52,128 bases of DNA from Ferruginibacter sp. (GTDB taxonomy: Bacteria > Bacteroidota > Bacteroidia > Chitinophagales > Chitinophagaceae), in contig JACMKX010000109.1 in assembly GCA_014379905.1 (NCBI GenBank), positions 1-52,128 on the forward strand, written 5' to 3'. How positions within the stretch are numbered: position 1 is the stretch's first letter; each line of letters begins with the position of its first letter. Positions 15,798 to 25,685 of the stretch are shown piece after piece. Both the position numbers and the translations under genes were made by a program. A model generated the notes under the pieces. That model searched no databases and was not told the DNA's origin. It worked only from the letters and a program-made list of their open reading frames with translations.

Positions 15798-18425
15798 TTA
15801 ACTTTTCAAAGCCTTTTCTGCATTTTCAGCAGGATGTTCGTTTCGAAAAACAACCGTCCCATCAAAAACATCCACCAAAACCGGGCTGGTTTTATCGATG
15901 TCACCGGCAAGTATTCGTTTGCTCAACTGGTTAACAATCTCCTTTTGAATAAGTCTTTTTAACGGCCTTGCACCAAATTGTGGATCATAACCATTCTCTG
16001 CAAGAAAATCCAAAGCATAATCGCTAAACCGAAGGTCAATTCCATTTTTAGCTACCAAAGAATGTAAGCTGTCCAGTTGTATCTTAATGATACCCCTTAT
16101 CTCAGTTTTCATCAGCGGCTGGAACATGATGATCTCATCAATCCTGTTTAAAAACTCGGGGCGGATAGTCTGCTTTAATAAAGTCACCACTTCTTCTTTT
16201 GTTCGCTCTACTACTTCTTCTTTATTTTTTTCCGTCACATTTTCAAAGTTGTCCTGTATGATCTGGCTGCCCATATTACTGGTCATGATGATAATCGTAT
16301 TTTTAAAATCCACTACCCGTCCTTTGTTATCGGTGAGCCTCCCATCATCCAACACTTGCAACATTATATTATAAACATCAGGGTGTGCTTTTTCAATTTC
16401 ATCCAGTAATACTACAGAATAGGGTTTGCGTCTAACCGCCTCCGTTAGCTGCCCTCCTTCGTCGTAGCCAACATAACCGGGGGGCGCACCTACCAACCTG
16501 CTTACGGAATGTTTTTCCTGGTATTCGCTCATATCGATACGCGTCATCATAGCATCATCATCAAACAGGTATTCAGCCAGGGCCTTTGCCAGTTCCGTTT
16601 TACCAACACCTGTTGTTCCCAGGAATATGAAAGATCCAATCGGTTTCCTTGCATCCTGTAATCCGGCACGGCTGCGGCGGATAGCATCACTTACTGCTTC
16701 AATGGCTTCATCCTGCCCCATTACTCTTTTGTGCAACTCATCTTCCAGGTTTAGTAACTTTTCTTTTTCACTTTGCAGCATTTTCGTAACAGGTATACCG
16801 GTTGCCTTTGCGATGCTTTCTGCAATATCTTCTGCATCTACTTCTTCCTTTAACAAACGTTTTTCAGAAAGCATACCCAGGTCTTCGGTAAGTGAGTCAA
16901 TAGCGGCTTCCTGTTCTTTTATTTTACCATAACGTATCTCAGCTACCCTTCCATAATCGCCGTTGCGTTCAGCCTGCTCTGCTTCCAGTTTTAATTGTTC
17001 AATGGATGCTTTACCATTCTGGATCTTTTCCACCAGTTCTTTTTCGTCTTTCCACTTACTCATGTAAGTATCTCTTTCTACCGAAAGATTTGCAATATCC
17101 GTATTCAGTGATTTCAATTTTACTTCATCATTTTCTCTTTTTATGGCCTCTCTTTCAATTTCCAATTGCCTTATCTGTCTTTCCAGTATGTCCAGTTCCT
17201 CTGGCATACTATTCATCTCCAACCTAAGCTTGGCAGCACTTTCATCTATAAGGTCAATAGCTTTATCGGGTAAAAAACGATCGCTGATATAACGATGAGA
17301 TAATTCCACCGCGGCAATAATGGCTTCGTCTTTTATACGAACATGATGGTAAGTTTCATAACGATCTTTCAGCCCACGCAGGATGGATATTGCATCTTCT
17401 ACTGAGGGTTCATTGATCATTACTTTTTGAAACCGTCTTTCCAGTGCTTTGTCTTTTTCAAAGTATTTCTGGTATTCATTTAGGGTAGTTGCACCTACGG
17501 CCCTCAACTCGCCTCTTGCCAAGGCCGGTTTTAAAATATTAGCTGCATCCATAGCACCATCGCCACCACCTGCACCTACCAATGTATGAATTTCATCAAT
17601 GAATAAAATGATGCCGCCGTCGGCAGAGGTCACTTCTTTCACCACGCCTTTCAACCTTTCTTCAAACTCACCTTTGTATTTTGCACCGGCAATCAACTGC
17701 CCCATATCCAGCGCATAAATGATCTTCGATTTTAAATTTTCAGGTACATCCCCATTTACAATACGCATGGCCAAACCTTCTGCTATGGCCGTTTTACCCA
17801 CGCCGGGTTCTCCTACCAAGATAGGATTATTTTTTGTTCTCCTGCTTAATATGTGCAGGGTTCTTCGTATCTCTTCATCACGACCAATCACGGGATCGAG
17901 TTTGCCCTGCCGAGCCATTTCATTTAAATTCTTTGCATACTTATTTAATGCATTGAATTGTGTTTCCTGTGTTTGAGAAGAAACAGTTTCGCCTTTGCGG
18001 AGATCTTTGATGGCTGTGATTAATCCTTTTTCGGTAAGGCCTGCATCTTTCAACAATTTTCCGGAAGCATCATTGCCCTGTACAATCGCCAATAATAAAT
18101 GCTCAGGAGTGATAAATTCATCCCCGAAAGTTTTTAAAGTTGACCCGGCACGCAGCAGTACACTGTTGGCATCACGCCCCATCATTTGGGCAGGCTCAGC
18201 TATAGTAACCGGTAATTTTTTTACCATTTCTTCCAGCTTCGTTTCCACGAGGTTTACGGTAACATTATTTTTCTTTAATAAATATTCAACCGGCGAGTCT
18301 TCCATTGATAACAATGACTGAAGAATGTGCTCCGTTTCAATATTGGGATTCTTGTTATTAAAGGCAATCTGCTGTGCATGCTGCACTATTTCAGCCGCCT
18401 TTATTGTATAGTTGCTTAAATTCAT
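15798..18425 (-). CDS. clpB: ATP-dependent disaggregase ClpB
   Basis: An 875-residue Hsp100 disaggregase that threads aggregated proteins through its hexameric pore together with DnaK. Order of domains: N-terminal double Clp repeat (residues ~1-145), AAA1 with Walker A GEPGVGKT (205-212) and Walker [13 protein letters not shown], the coiled-coil M domain (~410-530, [18 protein letters not shown] onward) that distinguishes ClpB from ClpA/C, and AAA2 with GTTGVGKT and [11 protein letters not shown]. There is no IGF/L loop for ClpP binding, as expected. Length is normal. The 71-bp divergent region shared with the serine hydrolase shows no recognised heat-shock element. Confidence 0.97.
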   Translation of the reverse strand: MNLSNYTIKAAEIVQHAQQIAFNNKNPNIETEHILQSLLSMEDSPVEYLLKKNNVTVNLVETKLEEMVKKLPVTIAEPAQMMGRDANSVLLRAGSTLKTFGDEFITPEHLLLAIVQGNDASGKLLKDAGLTEKGLITAIKDLRKGETVSSQTQETQFNALNKYAKNLNEMARQGKLDPVIGRDEEIRRTLHILSRRTKNNPILVGEPGVGKTAIAEGLAMRIVNGDVPENLKSKIIYALDMGQLIAGAKYKGEFEERLKGVVKEVTSADGGIILFIDEIHTLVGAGGGDGAMDAANILKPALARGELRAVGATTLNEYQKYFEKDKALERRFQKVMINEPSVEDAISILRGLKDRYETYHHVRIKDEAIIAAVELSHRYISDRFLPDKAIDLIDESAAKLRLEMNSMPEELDILERQIRQLEIEREAIKRENDEVKLKSLNTDIANLSVERDTYMSKWKDEKELVEKIQNGKASIEQLKLEAEQAERNGDYGRVAEIRYGKIKEQEAAIDSLTEDLGMLSEKRLLKEEVDAEDIAESIAKATGIPVTKMLQSEKEKLLNLEDELHKRVMGQDEAIEAVSDAIRRSRAGLQDARKPIGSFIFLGTTGVGKTELAKALAEYLFDDDAMMTRIDMSEYQEKHSVSRLVGAPPGYVGYDEGGQLTEAVRRKPYSVVLLDEIEKAHPDVYNIMLQVLDDGRLTDNKGRVVDFKNTIIIMTSNMGSQIIQDNFENVTEKNKEEVVERTKEEVVTLLKQTIRPEFLNRIDEIIMFQPLMKTEIRGIIKIQLDSLHSLVAKNGIDLRFSDYALDFLAENGYDPQFGARPLKRLIQKEIVNQLSKRILAGDIDKTSPVLVDVFDGTVVFRNEHPAENAEKALKS

Positions 18426-18496
18426 ATTTTGTATATAACTGTAATTGCTTTAAATCTTTACTGCAAAGCAACATCCAAACCAACAATTGAGAAATT

Positions 18497-19612
18497 ATGG
18501 CATATAAACACATCAAATACTGCCTGCATAGCAGTTTTATTCTCGTCTTCATGCTATTATATCAGGTAAGCATCGGTCAATACAATTTTAAACCGGTTGA
18601 AAAGTGGATAAATACTAATTTAAAAGAATTGGGTGGGAGAGCGGTTGTGATGATTTACAAAGATGGCAAGGTCATTTACAATGAATCATTCAATAAATTG
18701 GGTACAAGGCAAAAAGTGGCCGCAAAAATGATTGCACGTAAAACCGGCAAAGATGCCCAACAAATGATGGCAGATTATGATGAGGGCAGCAGGATCCCTT
18801 TAGCAAGCTGCAGTAAGTGGTTAAGTGCTGCACTTGTAATGACTTTTGTTGATGAGGGAAAATTAAAGTTGAATGATACCATTGGCAAATACCTCCCTGT
18901 AATGTCGGTAAATGGAAAAGGTTCGGTAACCATAGCACACTGTCTCAGCCATACAACAGGGATCAAAGGCGGAAGTGTAAAAGAAAGCAGGGATTTACAC
19001 AACAACGCAAATTCAATGCAGGATGCTGTCAACCTTATTGCCAGGCAACCGGCAGAATCCGCACCAGGACTATCTTTCAGGTACAGCAGCGTAGGACTGC
19101 AACTGGCCGCGGCAGTTATTGAAAAGATCAGCAGAAAAAATTTTGAAAAGCTGTTTAACGAGCGGATTGCACAACCCTGCGGAATGACGCAAACAGATTT
19201 TGGCCATAAAGCTGTGCCCTTGCCTGCAGGAGGTGCTAAAGGTTCTGCAAGAGACTATATGAATTTTTTGCAAATGATATTGCACAAAGGATTCTTCAAC
19301 GGCAAAAGAATTTTGAGTGCGAACAGCATTACATTAATGCAACAAAACCACGCAGCAGGCGTAAAAATAATGCAGTCTCCTGCGGAAGCGGGAAGCTGGG
19401 GTTATGGCTTTGGTGAATGGACTATGGAGGAGGCCGCGGCAGGTAAACCTTCTGGCGCTGTTACAAGTCCAGGAATGTTTGGCAGCTTTCCCTGGGTGGA
19501 CAATAAAAAGGAATATGCAGGCATTTTATTAACATTCAATCTCAAGTCCAGGGGCAGAAATGAGCGCTATCGTAGCCTGAAAGCTATTATTGATGGAATA
19601 GTTGAAAAATAA
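18497..19612 (+). CDS. secreted serine hydrolase, beta-lactamase class C/PBP fold
   Basis: A 371-residue protein with an N-terminal hydrophobic segment (ILVFMLLYQVSIGQ) acting as a signal peptide. It has the class C beta-lactamase/DD-peptidase fold: the catalytic SxxK tetrad is SCSK in PLASCSKWLSA, the YxS/N motif is RYSS in FRYSSVGLQ, and LSHTTGIKGG is the usual block after the active site. The C-terminal KTG-like strand is divergent (GMFGSFPWVD), as in many esterase/peptidase members. The substrate (beta-lactam, D-amino peptide or ester) cannot be told. It is divergent from clpB; the next gene has its own promoter box, so it is probably monocistronic. Confidence 0.85.
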   Translation: MAYKHIKYCLHSSFILVFMLLYQVSIGQYNFKPVEKWINTNLKELGGRAVVMIYKDGKVIYNESFNKLGTRQKVAAKMIARKTGKDAQQMMADYDEGSRIPLASCSKWLSAALVMTFVDEGKLKLNDTIGKYLPVMSVNGKGSVTIAHCLSHTTGIKGGSVKESRDLHNNANSMQDAVNLIARQPAESAPGLSFRYSSVGLQLAAAVIEKISRKNFEKLFNERIAQPCGMTQTDFGHKAVPLPAGGAKGSARDYMNFLQMILHKGFFNGKRILSANSITLMQQNHAAGVKIMQSPAEAGSWGYGFGEWTMEEAAAGKPSGAVTSPGMFGSFPWVDNKKEYAGILLTFNLKSRGRNERYRSLKAIIDGIVEK

Positions 19613-19639
19613 GACTACATCCTTTTTGGTTATTAATCT

Positions 19640-19647
19640 TATCTTTG
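19640..19647 (+). promoter_or_regulatory. -7 box
   Basis: TATCTTTG matches TAnnTTTG. It lies 28 bp before the TTG start at 19675 and shows why an earlier TTG (19645, inside the box) is not a start codon. Confidence 0.5.
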
Positions 19648-19674
19648 CATTTATTTTTTACCCAAATTACAAGA

Positions 19675-20478
19675 TTGAAAAAGTTAACCGGCCTCGTTCT
19701 TCTGTTCATTATCAGCATAAGTGGAGAAGCTCAAAAAAAGGGAAAGTTACTGCATGGTATGTACATTCAGTGGGGTTATAACACCGAATGGTACACTAAA
19801 AGCAACATTCATTTTAAATTGGCCAATGGTGATAATTTTAAACTGCACAACGCGGTGTCTCATGATAAACCAGACCTGGATGCTGTATGGAAAAACCCTT
19901 TAGAAGTTTCTATTCCGCAATATAATTACAGGCTTGGCTTTTACATCAATAAAAAACGCACTAAATCTTTAGAGTTAAATTTTGATCACATTAAATATGT
20001 GCTTAAAAGAGGACAAAAAGTGAGGGTTACCGGCACCATTAATAATCAACGGGTGGATGGAGACAGTATATTAAATTCCGATCATTTTCTTCATCTTGAA
20101 CATACTGACGGGGGAAATTTGCTTCACCTGAATTACGTACAGCAAAATACTTTGCTAAGGACCCACGCTACTAAACGGCCTTTGGTTAACTTATTATGGA
20201 AAGCGGGTGCGGGCATTAATATTCCCCGCACTGATTTTAATTATCATGGAGACAGGCTCAACAACAAATTTCATATAGCAGGTTATAATGTGAGTGCCGA
20301 AGCCGGTACCCGCTTATACCCCTTCCGGTCATTTTTTATTGAAGGAACCGGTAAATCAGGCTATGTAAGGTATGTTAATGCATTGGCCGATACCAAAGCA
20401 TTAAAAGGTAGCAGGGTGCAGCACGGATTTGGATATTTTGAACTGATAGCAACGTTTGGTTTTGATATCAAATTTTAA
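19675..20478 (+). CDS. secreted/outer-membrane hypothetical protein
   Basis: A 267-residue protein. The chosen TTG at 19675 gives MKKLTGLVLLFIISISGEAQ, a good signal peptide; the longer frame from 19645 starts inside the -7 box and is rejected. The mature part has alternating hydrophobic residues and ends in phenylalanine (IATFGFDIKF), which fits a small outer-membrane beta-barrel. Motifs such as MYIQWGYNTEWYTKSNIHF and YNYRLGFYINKKRTKSLELNFDHIKYV recur in Bacteroidota proteins of unknown role. No enzymatic signature is visible. A terminator follows 20 bp downstream, and the gene appears monocistronic. Confidence 0.65.
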   Translation: MKKLTGLVLLFIISISGEAQKKGKLLHGMYIQWGYNTEWYTKSNIHFKLANGDNFKLHNAVSHDKPDLDAVWKNPLEVSIPQYNYRLGFYINKKRTKSLELNFDHIKYVLKRGQKVRVTGTINNQRVDGDSILNSDHFLHLEHTDGGNLLHLNYVQQNTLLRTHATKRPLVNLLWKAGAGINIPRTDFNYHGDRLNNKFHIAGYNVSAEAGTRLYPFRSFFIEGTGKSGYVRYVNALADTKALKGSRVQHGFGYFELIATFGFDIKF

Positions 20479-20498
20479 AAGGCTTCCTTCTTTTAGCA

Positions 20499-20535
20499 AA
20501 AGCCCTGTTTAACCGACAGGGCTTTGTAATTTTAT
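20499..20535 (+). terminator. intrinsic terminator
   Basis: AAAGCCCTGT (20499-20508) pairs with ACAGGGCTTT (20516-20525) around a 7-nt loop, followed by a T-rich stretch. It ends the outer-membrane hypothetical gene. Confidence 0.85.
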
Positions 20536-20539
20536 ACTA

Positions 20540-20905
20540 ATGCACATGTACGAAAACAAAAAGCAGCAACTGGCACCGAGGAGTATTTATTATCAACGGT
20601 TAAAAAAGAATATCTTTTTTGCGGCAATTATTTTGGCAGCAAGTTTGTTGATTGGCATTTTTGGTTATAAAATTACAGTTCCACAATTTGACTGGTATGA
20701 CAGTTTATTAAATGCTTCCATGATATTAAGTGGTATGGGGCCGGTGATTGATGCAAACATCCGTTTAACAAAAGCTGCCAAGGTTTTTGCTTCTGTATAT
20801 GCAATATTCAGTGGCGTGAGTTTTTTATCAGTGTTCAGTATAGTTATTGCACCGGTACTACACCGGTTTTTTCACAAATTTCATTTAGATGATTCTGGCA
20901 AATAA
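20540..20905 (+). CDS. small membrane protein upstream of queG, unknown function
   Basis: A 121-residue protein with about three membrane segments (residues ~25-43, 52-68 and 82-110) and a basic N-terminus. The last segment [35 protein letters not shown] is a recognisable conserved block in Bacteroidota proteins of unknown function; the middle [11 protein letters not shown] could be a re-entrant loop. It is loosely reminiscent of small ion-channel-like proteins, but no selectivity filter is seen, so none is claimed. Its stop codon overlaps the queG start by one base (TAATG), implying co-translation. Confidence 0.6.
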   Translation: MHMYENKKQQLAPRSIYYQRLKKNIFFAAIILAASLLIGIFGYKITVPQFDWYDSLLNASMILSGMGPVIDANIRLTKAAKVFASVYAIFSGVSFLSVFSIVIAPVLHRFFHKFHLDDSGK

Positions 20906-21840
20906 TGCAGTTTCTTGACCGCCATACCAATTTTGTAAAACAAACCGCTGCCGGTTTGGGTTTTGATTTTTGTGGTATAGCCACGGCTGGTTTCTTAAAT
21001 GAGGATGCACGCAGGCTGGAAGCCTGGCTTAAAAATGGAATGCATGGTAACATGGATTATATGCAGAAGCATTTTGACCTTAGAACTGATCCTCAAAAAC
21101 TGGTGCCTGGCGCCAGGTCTGTCATCACATTGCTGATCAATTATTTTCCTGAGGAAAAACAACAGCAAGGCGGTGTAAAAATTTCCAAATATGCCTGGGG
21201 AAAAGATTATCATGAGGTGATAAGAGCAAAGCTGAACAACTTTTTAAATATCATTAAAAAAGAAATCGGCGATTTTGCGGGAAGAGGATTTGTAGACAGT
21301 GCCCCGGTATTGGAAAAAACCTGGGCACAAAAAAGCGGCCTGGGCTGGATAGGAAAAAATGGCAATCTTATCAATAAAAAGCAAGGCTCTTTCTTTTTTA
21401 TTGCCACGCTTATAACTGACATCGCTCTGCAGGCTGATGATACTATTACAAAAGATTATTGCGGTACCTGCACAAAATGTATTGACGCCTGTCCTACTGA
21501 AGCAATTTTACCTGATAAAGTTGTAAATGGCAGTAAATGCATTTCATATTTTACTATTGAATTAAAAGATGCTTTGATACCAGGTGACATGAAAGGTAAA
21601 TTCGACAACTGGCTATTTGGTTGTGACGTTTGCCAGGATGTTTGTCCCTGGAATCGTTTTGCCAAACCAAATACAGAGGCGGCTTTTAACCCTATTCCCG
21701 AAATACTGAACTATACTGAAAAGGATTGGAATGAATTGACTGAAGAAAAATTTAAGCTCATATTTAGCGACTCCCCCATAAAAAGAACTAAATTCAAAGG
21801 TATAAAACGGAACCTGCAATTTTTAAACAGCCATGAATAA
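20905..21840 (+). CDS. queG: epoxyqueuosine reductase QueG
   Basis: A 311-residue cobalamin- and iron-sulfur-dependent enzyme that reduces epoxyqueuosine to queuosine in tRNA. Seen are the N-terminal [11 protein letters not shown], the central [25 protein letters not shown] block, and two ferredoxin-type [4Fe-4S] motifs: [16 protein letters not shown] and [11 protein letters not shown]. The HEAT-repeat C-terminal extension of longer QueG proteins is absent, so this is the short form. The ATG at 20905 overlaps the preceding stop, and the end overlaps anmK by 8 bases, so three genes form one operon. No other queuosine gene is in the window. Confidence 0.93.
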   Translation: MQFLDRHTNFVKQTAAGLGFDFCGIATAGFLNEDARRLEAWLKNGMHGNMDYMQKHFDLRTDPQKLVPGARSVITLLINYFPEEKQQQGGVKISKYAWGKDYHEVIRAKLNNFLNIIKKEIGDFAGRGFVDSAPVLEKTWAQKSGLGWIGKNGNLINKKQGSFFFIATLITDIALQADDTITKDYCGTCTKCIDACPTEAILPDKVVNGSKCISYFTIELKDALIPGDMKGKFDNWLFGCDVCQDVCPWNRFAKPNTEAAFNPIPEILNYTEKDWNELTEEKFKLIFSDSPIKRTKFKGIKRNLQFLNSHE

Positions 21841-23032
21841 AAATATTTCTGCACTAAAAAATATTTCAGAAAAAGAAAGCCGTAGTATTATTGGTTTGAT
21901 GAGCGGCACTTCTTTAGACGGATTAGATATTGCACAATGTATTATAGAAGGCTGTGGTCATGAAATGAAATTGCAGTTGAAAAATTTTACAACAGTTGCC
22001 TATAATGAGGAGTTTAAGAATGAAGTAAAAAAGGTATTTGCAAAAGAAACAGTAAACCTGCAGCATTTAACCTTATTGAATGAATGGGTAGGAAAAAAAC
22101 ATGCTGCGCTAATTAATGACACTTTAACAGAATGGAATTTAGCCGCGGGTGATATTGACCTCGTAGCAAGCCATGGACAAACCATTTACCACGCCCCTCT
22201 ATCCCTGCATGGTGAAGCAGTATTTGGAGACGGGACTTTGCAAATTGGAGACGGTGATCATATAGCAGTCAATACCGGGATCATTACGGTCAGCGATTTC
22301 AGGCAAAAGCATATTGCCGCTGGTGGCGAAGGGGCTCCCCTGGCGGCTTACGGAGATTACTTATTATTTACAGAAGAAGGAACGGATATTATTTTACTGA
22401 ACATTGGTGGCATAGCCAACTTCAGTTACCTGCCTGCGGAAAATGACAGGAATATGTTTAGCACAGATGTTGGCCCGGGTAATACCATCATGGATGCATT
22501 TGTACAGCAACATTTCCCCGGCCAGCATTTTGATAAGAATGCTGCCATTGCAAAACAAGGAACTGTAAACGACTTATTATTGAATGCATTACTTGATCAT
22601 GATTTTTTAAGAAAGCCTTTAACCAAAACTACCGGGGCTGAGTTATTCAACCTTAGTTATTTGAAAAATGCTTTAAAACATTCGGGTATGTATCAATTAA
22701 ATGTAAATGATGTAATGGCTACACTCAACAGGTTTACAGCTCAAACAATAGTGCATGCCATTCAACCCCTTGTCAAAAAAGGCAGGCCTTGTAAAATTTA
22801 TGCGAGTGGTGGAGGAATGCACAACCCTATGCTGATGGAATGGCTGGAACAAAATTTAACCGGCGCCGTTCTTCTCTCCACGCAAGAAAAAGGTATTCAC
22901 CCCGATGCCAAAGAAGCGATACTTTTTGCCATATTAGCCAATGAATGTGTGGCCGGAAACGGAGATAATTTCCCTGGCGGTATTAAAAATTTTCCTCCGG
23001 TTACTATGGGAAAGATCAGTTTTCCTTCTTAA
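21833..23032 (+). CDS. anmK: anhydro-N-acetylmuramic acid kinase
   Basis: A 399-residue sugar kinase that phosphorylates and opens 1,6-anhydro-MurNAc in peptidoglycan recycling, yielding MurNAc-6-phosphate. Hallmarks are the phosphate-binding loop [29 protein letters not shown]-type [22 protein letters not shown], and [15 protein letters not shown]. The C-terminal ATP site includes [16 protein letters not shown]. Length is slightly above the usual 370, owing to an N-terminal lead of about 18 residues; the ATG at 21833 lies inside queG, and an alternative internal start would lose only that lead. No MurQ or AmpG neighbour is visible. The stop overlaps the convergent SRPBCC gene by 4 bases. Confidence 0.93.
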   Translation: MNKNISALKNISEKESRSIIGLMSGTSLDGLDIAQCIIEGCGHEMKLQLKNFTTVAYNEEFKNEVKKVFAKETVNLQHLTLLNEWVGKKHAALINDTLTEWNLAAGDIDLVASHGQTIYHAPLSLHGEAVFGDGTLQIGDGDHIAVNTGIITVSDFRQKHIAAGGEGAPLAAYGDYLLFTEEGTDIILLNIGGIANFSYLPAENDRNMFSTDVGPGNTIMDAFVQQHFPGQHFDKNAAIAKQGTVNDLLLNALLDHDFLRKPLTKTTGAELFNLSYLKNALKHSGMYQLNVNDVMATLNRFTAQTIVHAIQPLVKKGRPCKIYASGGGMHNPMLMEWLEQNLTGAVLLSTQEKGIHPDAKEAILFAILANECVAGNGDNFPGGIKNFPPVTMGKISFPS

Positions 23033-23553
23033 TTATTTTCCACATATTTTTTGAGACTGTTTAATGCCTGCTCATAGCCGGGGCCTGTCATTTCACTTAT
23101 AAAAATACCCCCGAATTTTTCCCAGGGATACCATTTTAATTGGGTTACGGCCTTCCATTCTACCTGGAAAGTATTGGGTTCCTGCATGGGTAATGTTGCC
23201 AGGAAAGTTTCGACAGGATTTTCGCCCTGCCTGTTCAAATTAAATTGTAAGCCCTGCGGAAGTATATTGGTGATGGTTATATCATTTTGTTTTGCATTTT
23301 GTAACCAGGATGCTTTAGCGTTTATACCTGAAGACGGGCTGCTTATATTGACACCATTGTTTTCCTGTTGAAAAACCGGGTTCCACTTTTTCCATTCATT
23401 CAGGTCTTTTATGGCAGCAACTATCTTCTCCTGCGGAGCATGAATACTTACAGCCTTTACGGTTACTACTGTTGACGGTATTAGCAGGGAGATGAGGGTT
23501 ATCAGGATAAAAAAACCTGCAATGACTATCAGAAAGCCTTTAACGATTCGCAT
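23029..23553 (-). CDS. membrane-anchored SRPBCC-fold protein
   Basis: A 174-residue protein with one N-terminal transmembrane helix (VKGFLIVIAGFFILITLISLLIP) and a START/Bet v 1-like (SRPBCC, polyketide-cyclase) domain: VSIHAPQEKIVAAIKDLNEWKKWNPVF is the typical first helix-and-strand block, and the C-terminal helix is GYEQALNSLKKYVEN. Such domains bind hydrophobic ligands; no ligand can be named. The start is ATG at 23553, 9 bp after the ABC permease stop, so the two minus-strand genes are probably co-transcribed. The gene overlaps anmK tail to tail. Confidence 0.8.
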   Translation of the reverse strand: MRIVKGFLIVIAGFFILITLISLLIPSTVVTVKAVSIHAPQEKIVAAIKDLNEWKKWNPVFQQENNGVNISSPSSGINAKASWLQNAKQNDITITNILPQGLQFNLNRQGENPVETFLATLPMQEPNTFQVEWKAVTQLKWYPWEKFGGIFISEMTGPGYEQALNSLKKYVENN

Positions 23554-23562
23554 AATTAAAAT

Positions 23563-24675
23563 TTATTCCCACTTAAAAACTTTGGTAGCTATAATATAAA
23601 CGGCCACCGTCCATATAAGCAAATATCCTATTTCTCCTTTTACTTCCCACAGGTTGCGTCCTTCAAATGCCACACTTCTCATAGCGTCATTCAAATGCGT
23701 TAAAGGCATTGCTCTTGAAATAGGCTGCAGCCATTTTGGAAATGCTTCAATTGAAAAAAAAGTGCCTCCCATTAAAAACTGGGGCATGGTTATAAGGTTG
23801 GCAAAGGGAGGAATAGTGCTATCGCTTTTGGCCAGGCCACTTACAATAAAACCAAAACCCATAAATAAGAGCAGGCCAATAAAACTTAAGAACAACATTT
23901 CGGCAAAAGTTCTTAACCCATTTACCAGTGTAAAATCAAAAAACAAATAACCTGCGCCAATGATTACAATTGCTGTAAGCATTTGAAATATTACCCGGCT
24001 AAAACTTTCGCCTAAAATTATATAAGACCTGCTGATAGGTGTGGCGAAAAATCTTTTTAATACCAATGTACTTCTCAAATTGAAGAACATAAAAGCTACA
24101 CCAAATACGCCTGAACTTAACAAAGAAAATCCTAACTGGCCCGGCAGTATAAAATCTATTGTTTTATATTGACGTATGGTGGTTACATCTCTTTCCGCAT
24201 CAAAATTGAACCCGGCATAAGCAGGTCTTCCTTTGTATACCGTATTACTTACATTATTAATTGTATTGTCGAGCAAAGCTTTTAGTTGCGGCCACTTATC
24301 TGCGCTGGAACTTGTACTGGTTAAGCTTACATTGTAAGGAGTACGGGAACTGGTATCATTTTTAGTAATCAGTATGTTTCCGGCCAGCCTCCCTTTTTGC
24401 ATATCAAGCTTTTGAGCAAAGGTATCCTTGTACTGTACAAATTTTATGCTGCCATTATTTTTTAGAGCGGCGTACAAAGCATTGCTGGTATCAGATTTTG
24501 GGTCGAGTAATGCCCGGTAAGCCTGGCCTCCCCCGCTATTACCGATAAATCCGAAAATAAGGATAAAAATAAAGGGGAATACGAAGCTAAATACCACAGC
24601 GGAAGGGCTGCGCAAAATTGATCTTAAACTGGCTTTGGTGATAGCCCACATGGCTCTTAACTGGCTATATTCCAT
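23563..24675 (-). CDS. ABC-2 type transporter permease
   Basis: A 370-residue permease with one N-terminal helix (SAVVFSFVFPFIFILIFGFIG), a large extracytoplasmic domain of ~140 residues, and a C-terminal cluster of about five helices containing the ABC-2 signature (FFATPISRSYIILGESFSRVIFQ, then FGFIVSGLAKSDSTIPPFANL, MGGTFFSIEAFP). It belongs to the drug/lipid export (DrrB/YhhJ-like) group. No ATP-binding protein gene adjoins it in the window, so the ATPase must be encoded elsewhere. A minus-strand TAGATTTG box at 24696-24703 lies 20 bp upstream of the ATG. The SRPBCC gene follows directly. Confidence 0.88.
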   Translation of the reverse strand: MEYSQLRAMWAITKASLRSILRSPSAVVFSFVFPFIFILIFGFIGNSGGGQAYRALLDPKSDTSNALYAALKNNGSIKFVQYKDTFAQKLDMQKGRLAGNILITKNDTSSRTPYNVSLTSTSSSADKWPQLKALLDNTINNVSNTVYKGRPAYAGFNFDAERDVTTIRQYKTIDFILPGQLGFSLLSSGVFGVAFMFFNLRSTLVLKRFFATPISRSYIILGESFSRVIFQMLTAIVIIGAGYLFFDFTLVNGLRTFAEMLFLSFIGLLLFMGFGFIVSGLAKSDSTIPPFANLITMPQFLMGGTFFSIEAFPKWLQPISRAMPLTHLNDAMRSVAFEGRNLWEVKGEIGYLLIWTVAVYIIATKVFKWE

Positions 24676-24695
24676 GTTGTTTTAAAATTTGAAGG

Positions 24696-24703
24696 CAAAT
24701 CTA
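24696..24703 (-). promoter_or_regulatory. -7 box for the ABC permease gene
   Basis: Minus-strand TAGATTTG matches TAnnTTTG and lies 20 bp before the ATG at 24675. No -33 element at good spacing. Confidence 0.45.
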
Positions 24704-24725
24704 TTATAAAAAACCAATAAAAAGA

Positions 24726-24768
24726 TTTGATATTTAAGACAAATGTCGTAATTTTGATGACAAATGTC
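24726..24768 (+). promoter_or_regulatory. toxin-antitoxin promoter with paired operators
   Basis: A complete promoter is visible: -33 TTTG (24726-24729), 19-bp spacer, -7 TAATTTTG (24749-24756). Two identical GACAAATGTC sites (GACA-N2-TGTC palindromes) lie at 24738-24747 and 24759-24768, exactly 21 bp apart, so they sit on the same helix face on both sides of the -7 box. The second covers the expected transcription start. This is the layout expected for autorepression by the Xre antitoxin or the toxin-antitoxin complex. Confidence 0.7.
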
Positions 24769-24774
24769 ATACTG

Positions 24775-25230
24775 ATGAAAAGAATAGAAAAACATATTAA
24801 AAAGAAAGTTTCCAAAGATAACGACATAAAAAATATGGTTGAAGAACCTATGGCTTCCTATCGTACAATAAGAGCTATTCCTACTTTAAAAGATTTTGAC
24901 TACAACGAATTTAAAAAAATTTCGGATAAGGCTCCTTTTTCCCAGGTTGAATGGGCAGGTATTTTACACCTTAGCGAACGAACTTTACAACGCTATTCAA
25001 AAAACAATGGTGTATTTGCCCCTATGAATGCGGAAAGGATTTTGCAAATAGCTAAAGTACTGGAACAGGGCAAAATTACTTTTGGCAGTGTAAACAGTTT
25101 TTATACCTGGTTAAAAGATGAACCCCGCATGCTGGAAGGAAATTTATCATTCGAATCCCTCAGCAGTTATGATGGCATTGAAAGGATATTAACACAATTA
25201 GGAAGAATTCAATACGGATTACTCGCATGA
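24775..25230 (+). CDS. Xre/MbcA/ParS-type antitoxin
   Basis: A 151-residue antitoxin of the RES-Xre type II family. A basic, disordered-looking N-terminus (MKRIEKHIKKKVSKDND) is followed by a helix-turn-helix part (FSQVEWAGILHLSERTLQRY) and a C-terminal DUF2384 (toxin-binding) region ending in a tail that should block the toxin active site (YDGIERILTQLGRIQYGLLA). Longer frames from 24727 or 24757 would start inside the promoter or operator, so the ATG at 24775 is chosen. The stop overlaps the toxin start by 4 bases (ATGA). It probably represses its own operon through the GACAAATGTC pair. Confidence 0.85.
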   Translation: MKRIEKHIKKKVSKDNDIKNMVEEPMASYRTIRAIPTLKDFDYNEFKKISDKAPFSQVEWAGILHLSERTLQRYSKNNGVFAPMNAERILQIAKVLEQGKITFGSVNSFYTWLKDEPRMLEGNLSFESLSSYDGIERILTQLGRIQYGLLA

Positions 25231-25685
25231 TTGTTTACAGAATTTCAAACGCTCTATACAGCGATGACATTTCAGGGATTGGAGCCAAATTATATGGAGC
25301 CCGCTGGAACACAAAAGGTACACCGATGCTCTATTGCTCCGGGCACATTTCACTGGCGATATTGGAACTACTGGTGCATAGCCAGTTCAAAAATTTCAGT
25401 ATTGACCTTGATCTGATGGTCATTCAACTACCGGGCAATGTAACGGCGGCTGAAATAAGCTCAAAAAAAGTAAAGCCTGGCTGGGAAAAAGATGCGGGCT
25501 ACACCCAATTTATCGGGGATGAGTTCATCCGCAATAAGCAAGACCTCATATTAAAAGTACCCTCCGCGGTTATACACGATGAAAGCAATTTTTTGATTAA
25601 TCCGTTGCATCCTGATTTTAAAAAAGTAAAAATAACAGATACCCGTTCTTTTAAAACAGATGAACGACTTTTCAGCATCAAATGA
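25227..25685 (+). CDS. RES-domain toxin
   Basis: A 152-residue RES toxin. Characterised family members degrade NAD+ or ADP-ribosylate cellular enzymes, halting growth. The three name-giving residues can be placed: Arg26 in YGARWN, Glu47 in LAILELLVH and Ser113 in KVPSAVIHDESNFLINP. The N-terminus MIVYRISNALYSDDISGIGAKL and the C-terminal LINPLHPDFKKV are typical. No frameshift or active-site loss is seen, so the toxin should be functional. It overlaps its antitoxin and also overlaps folK by 4 bases (ATGA at 25682), an unusual translational link to a housekeeping gene. Confidence 0.88.
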   Translation: MIVYRISNALYSDDISGIGAKLYGARWNTKGTPMLYCSGHISLAILELLVHSQFKNFSIDLDLMVIQLPGNVTAAEISSKKVKPGWEKDAGYTQFIGDEFIRNKQDLILKVPSAVIHDESNFLINPLHPDFKKVKITDTRSFKTDERLFSIK

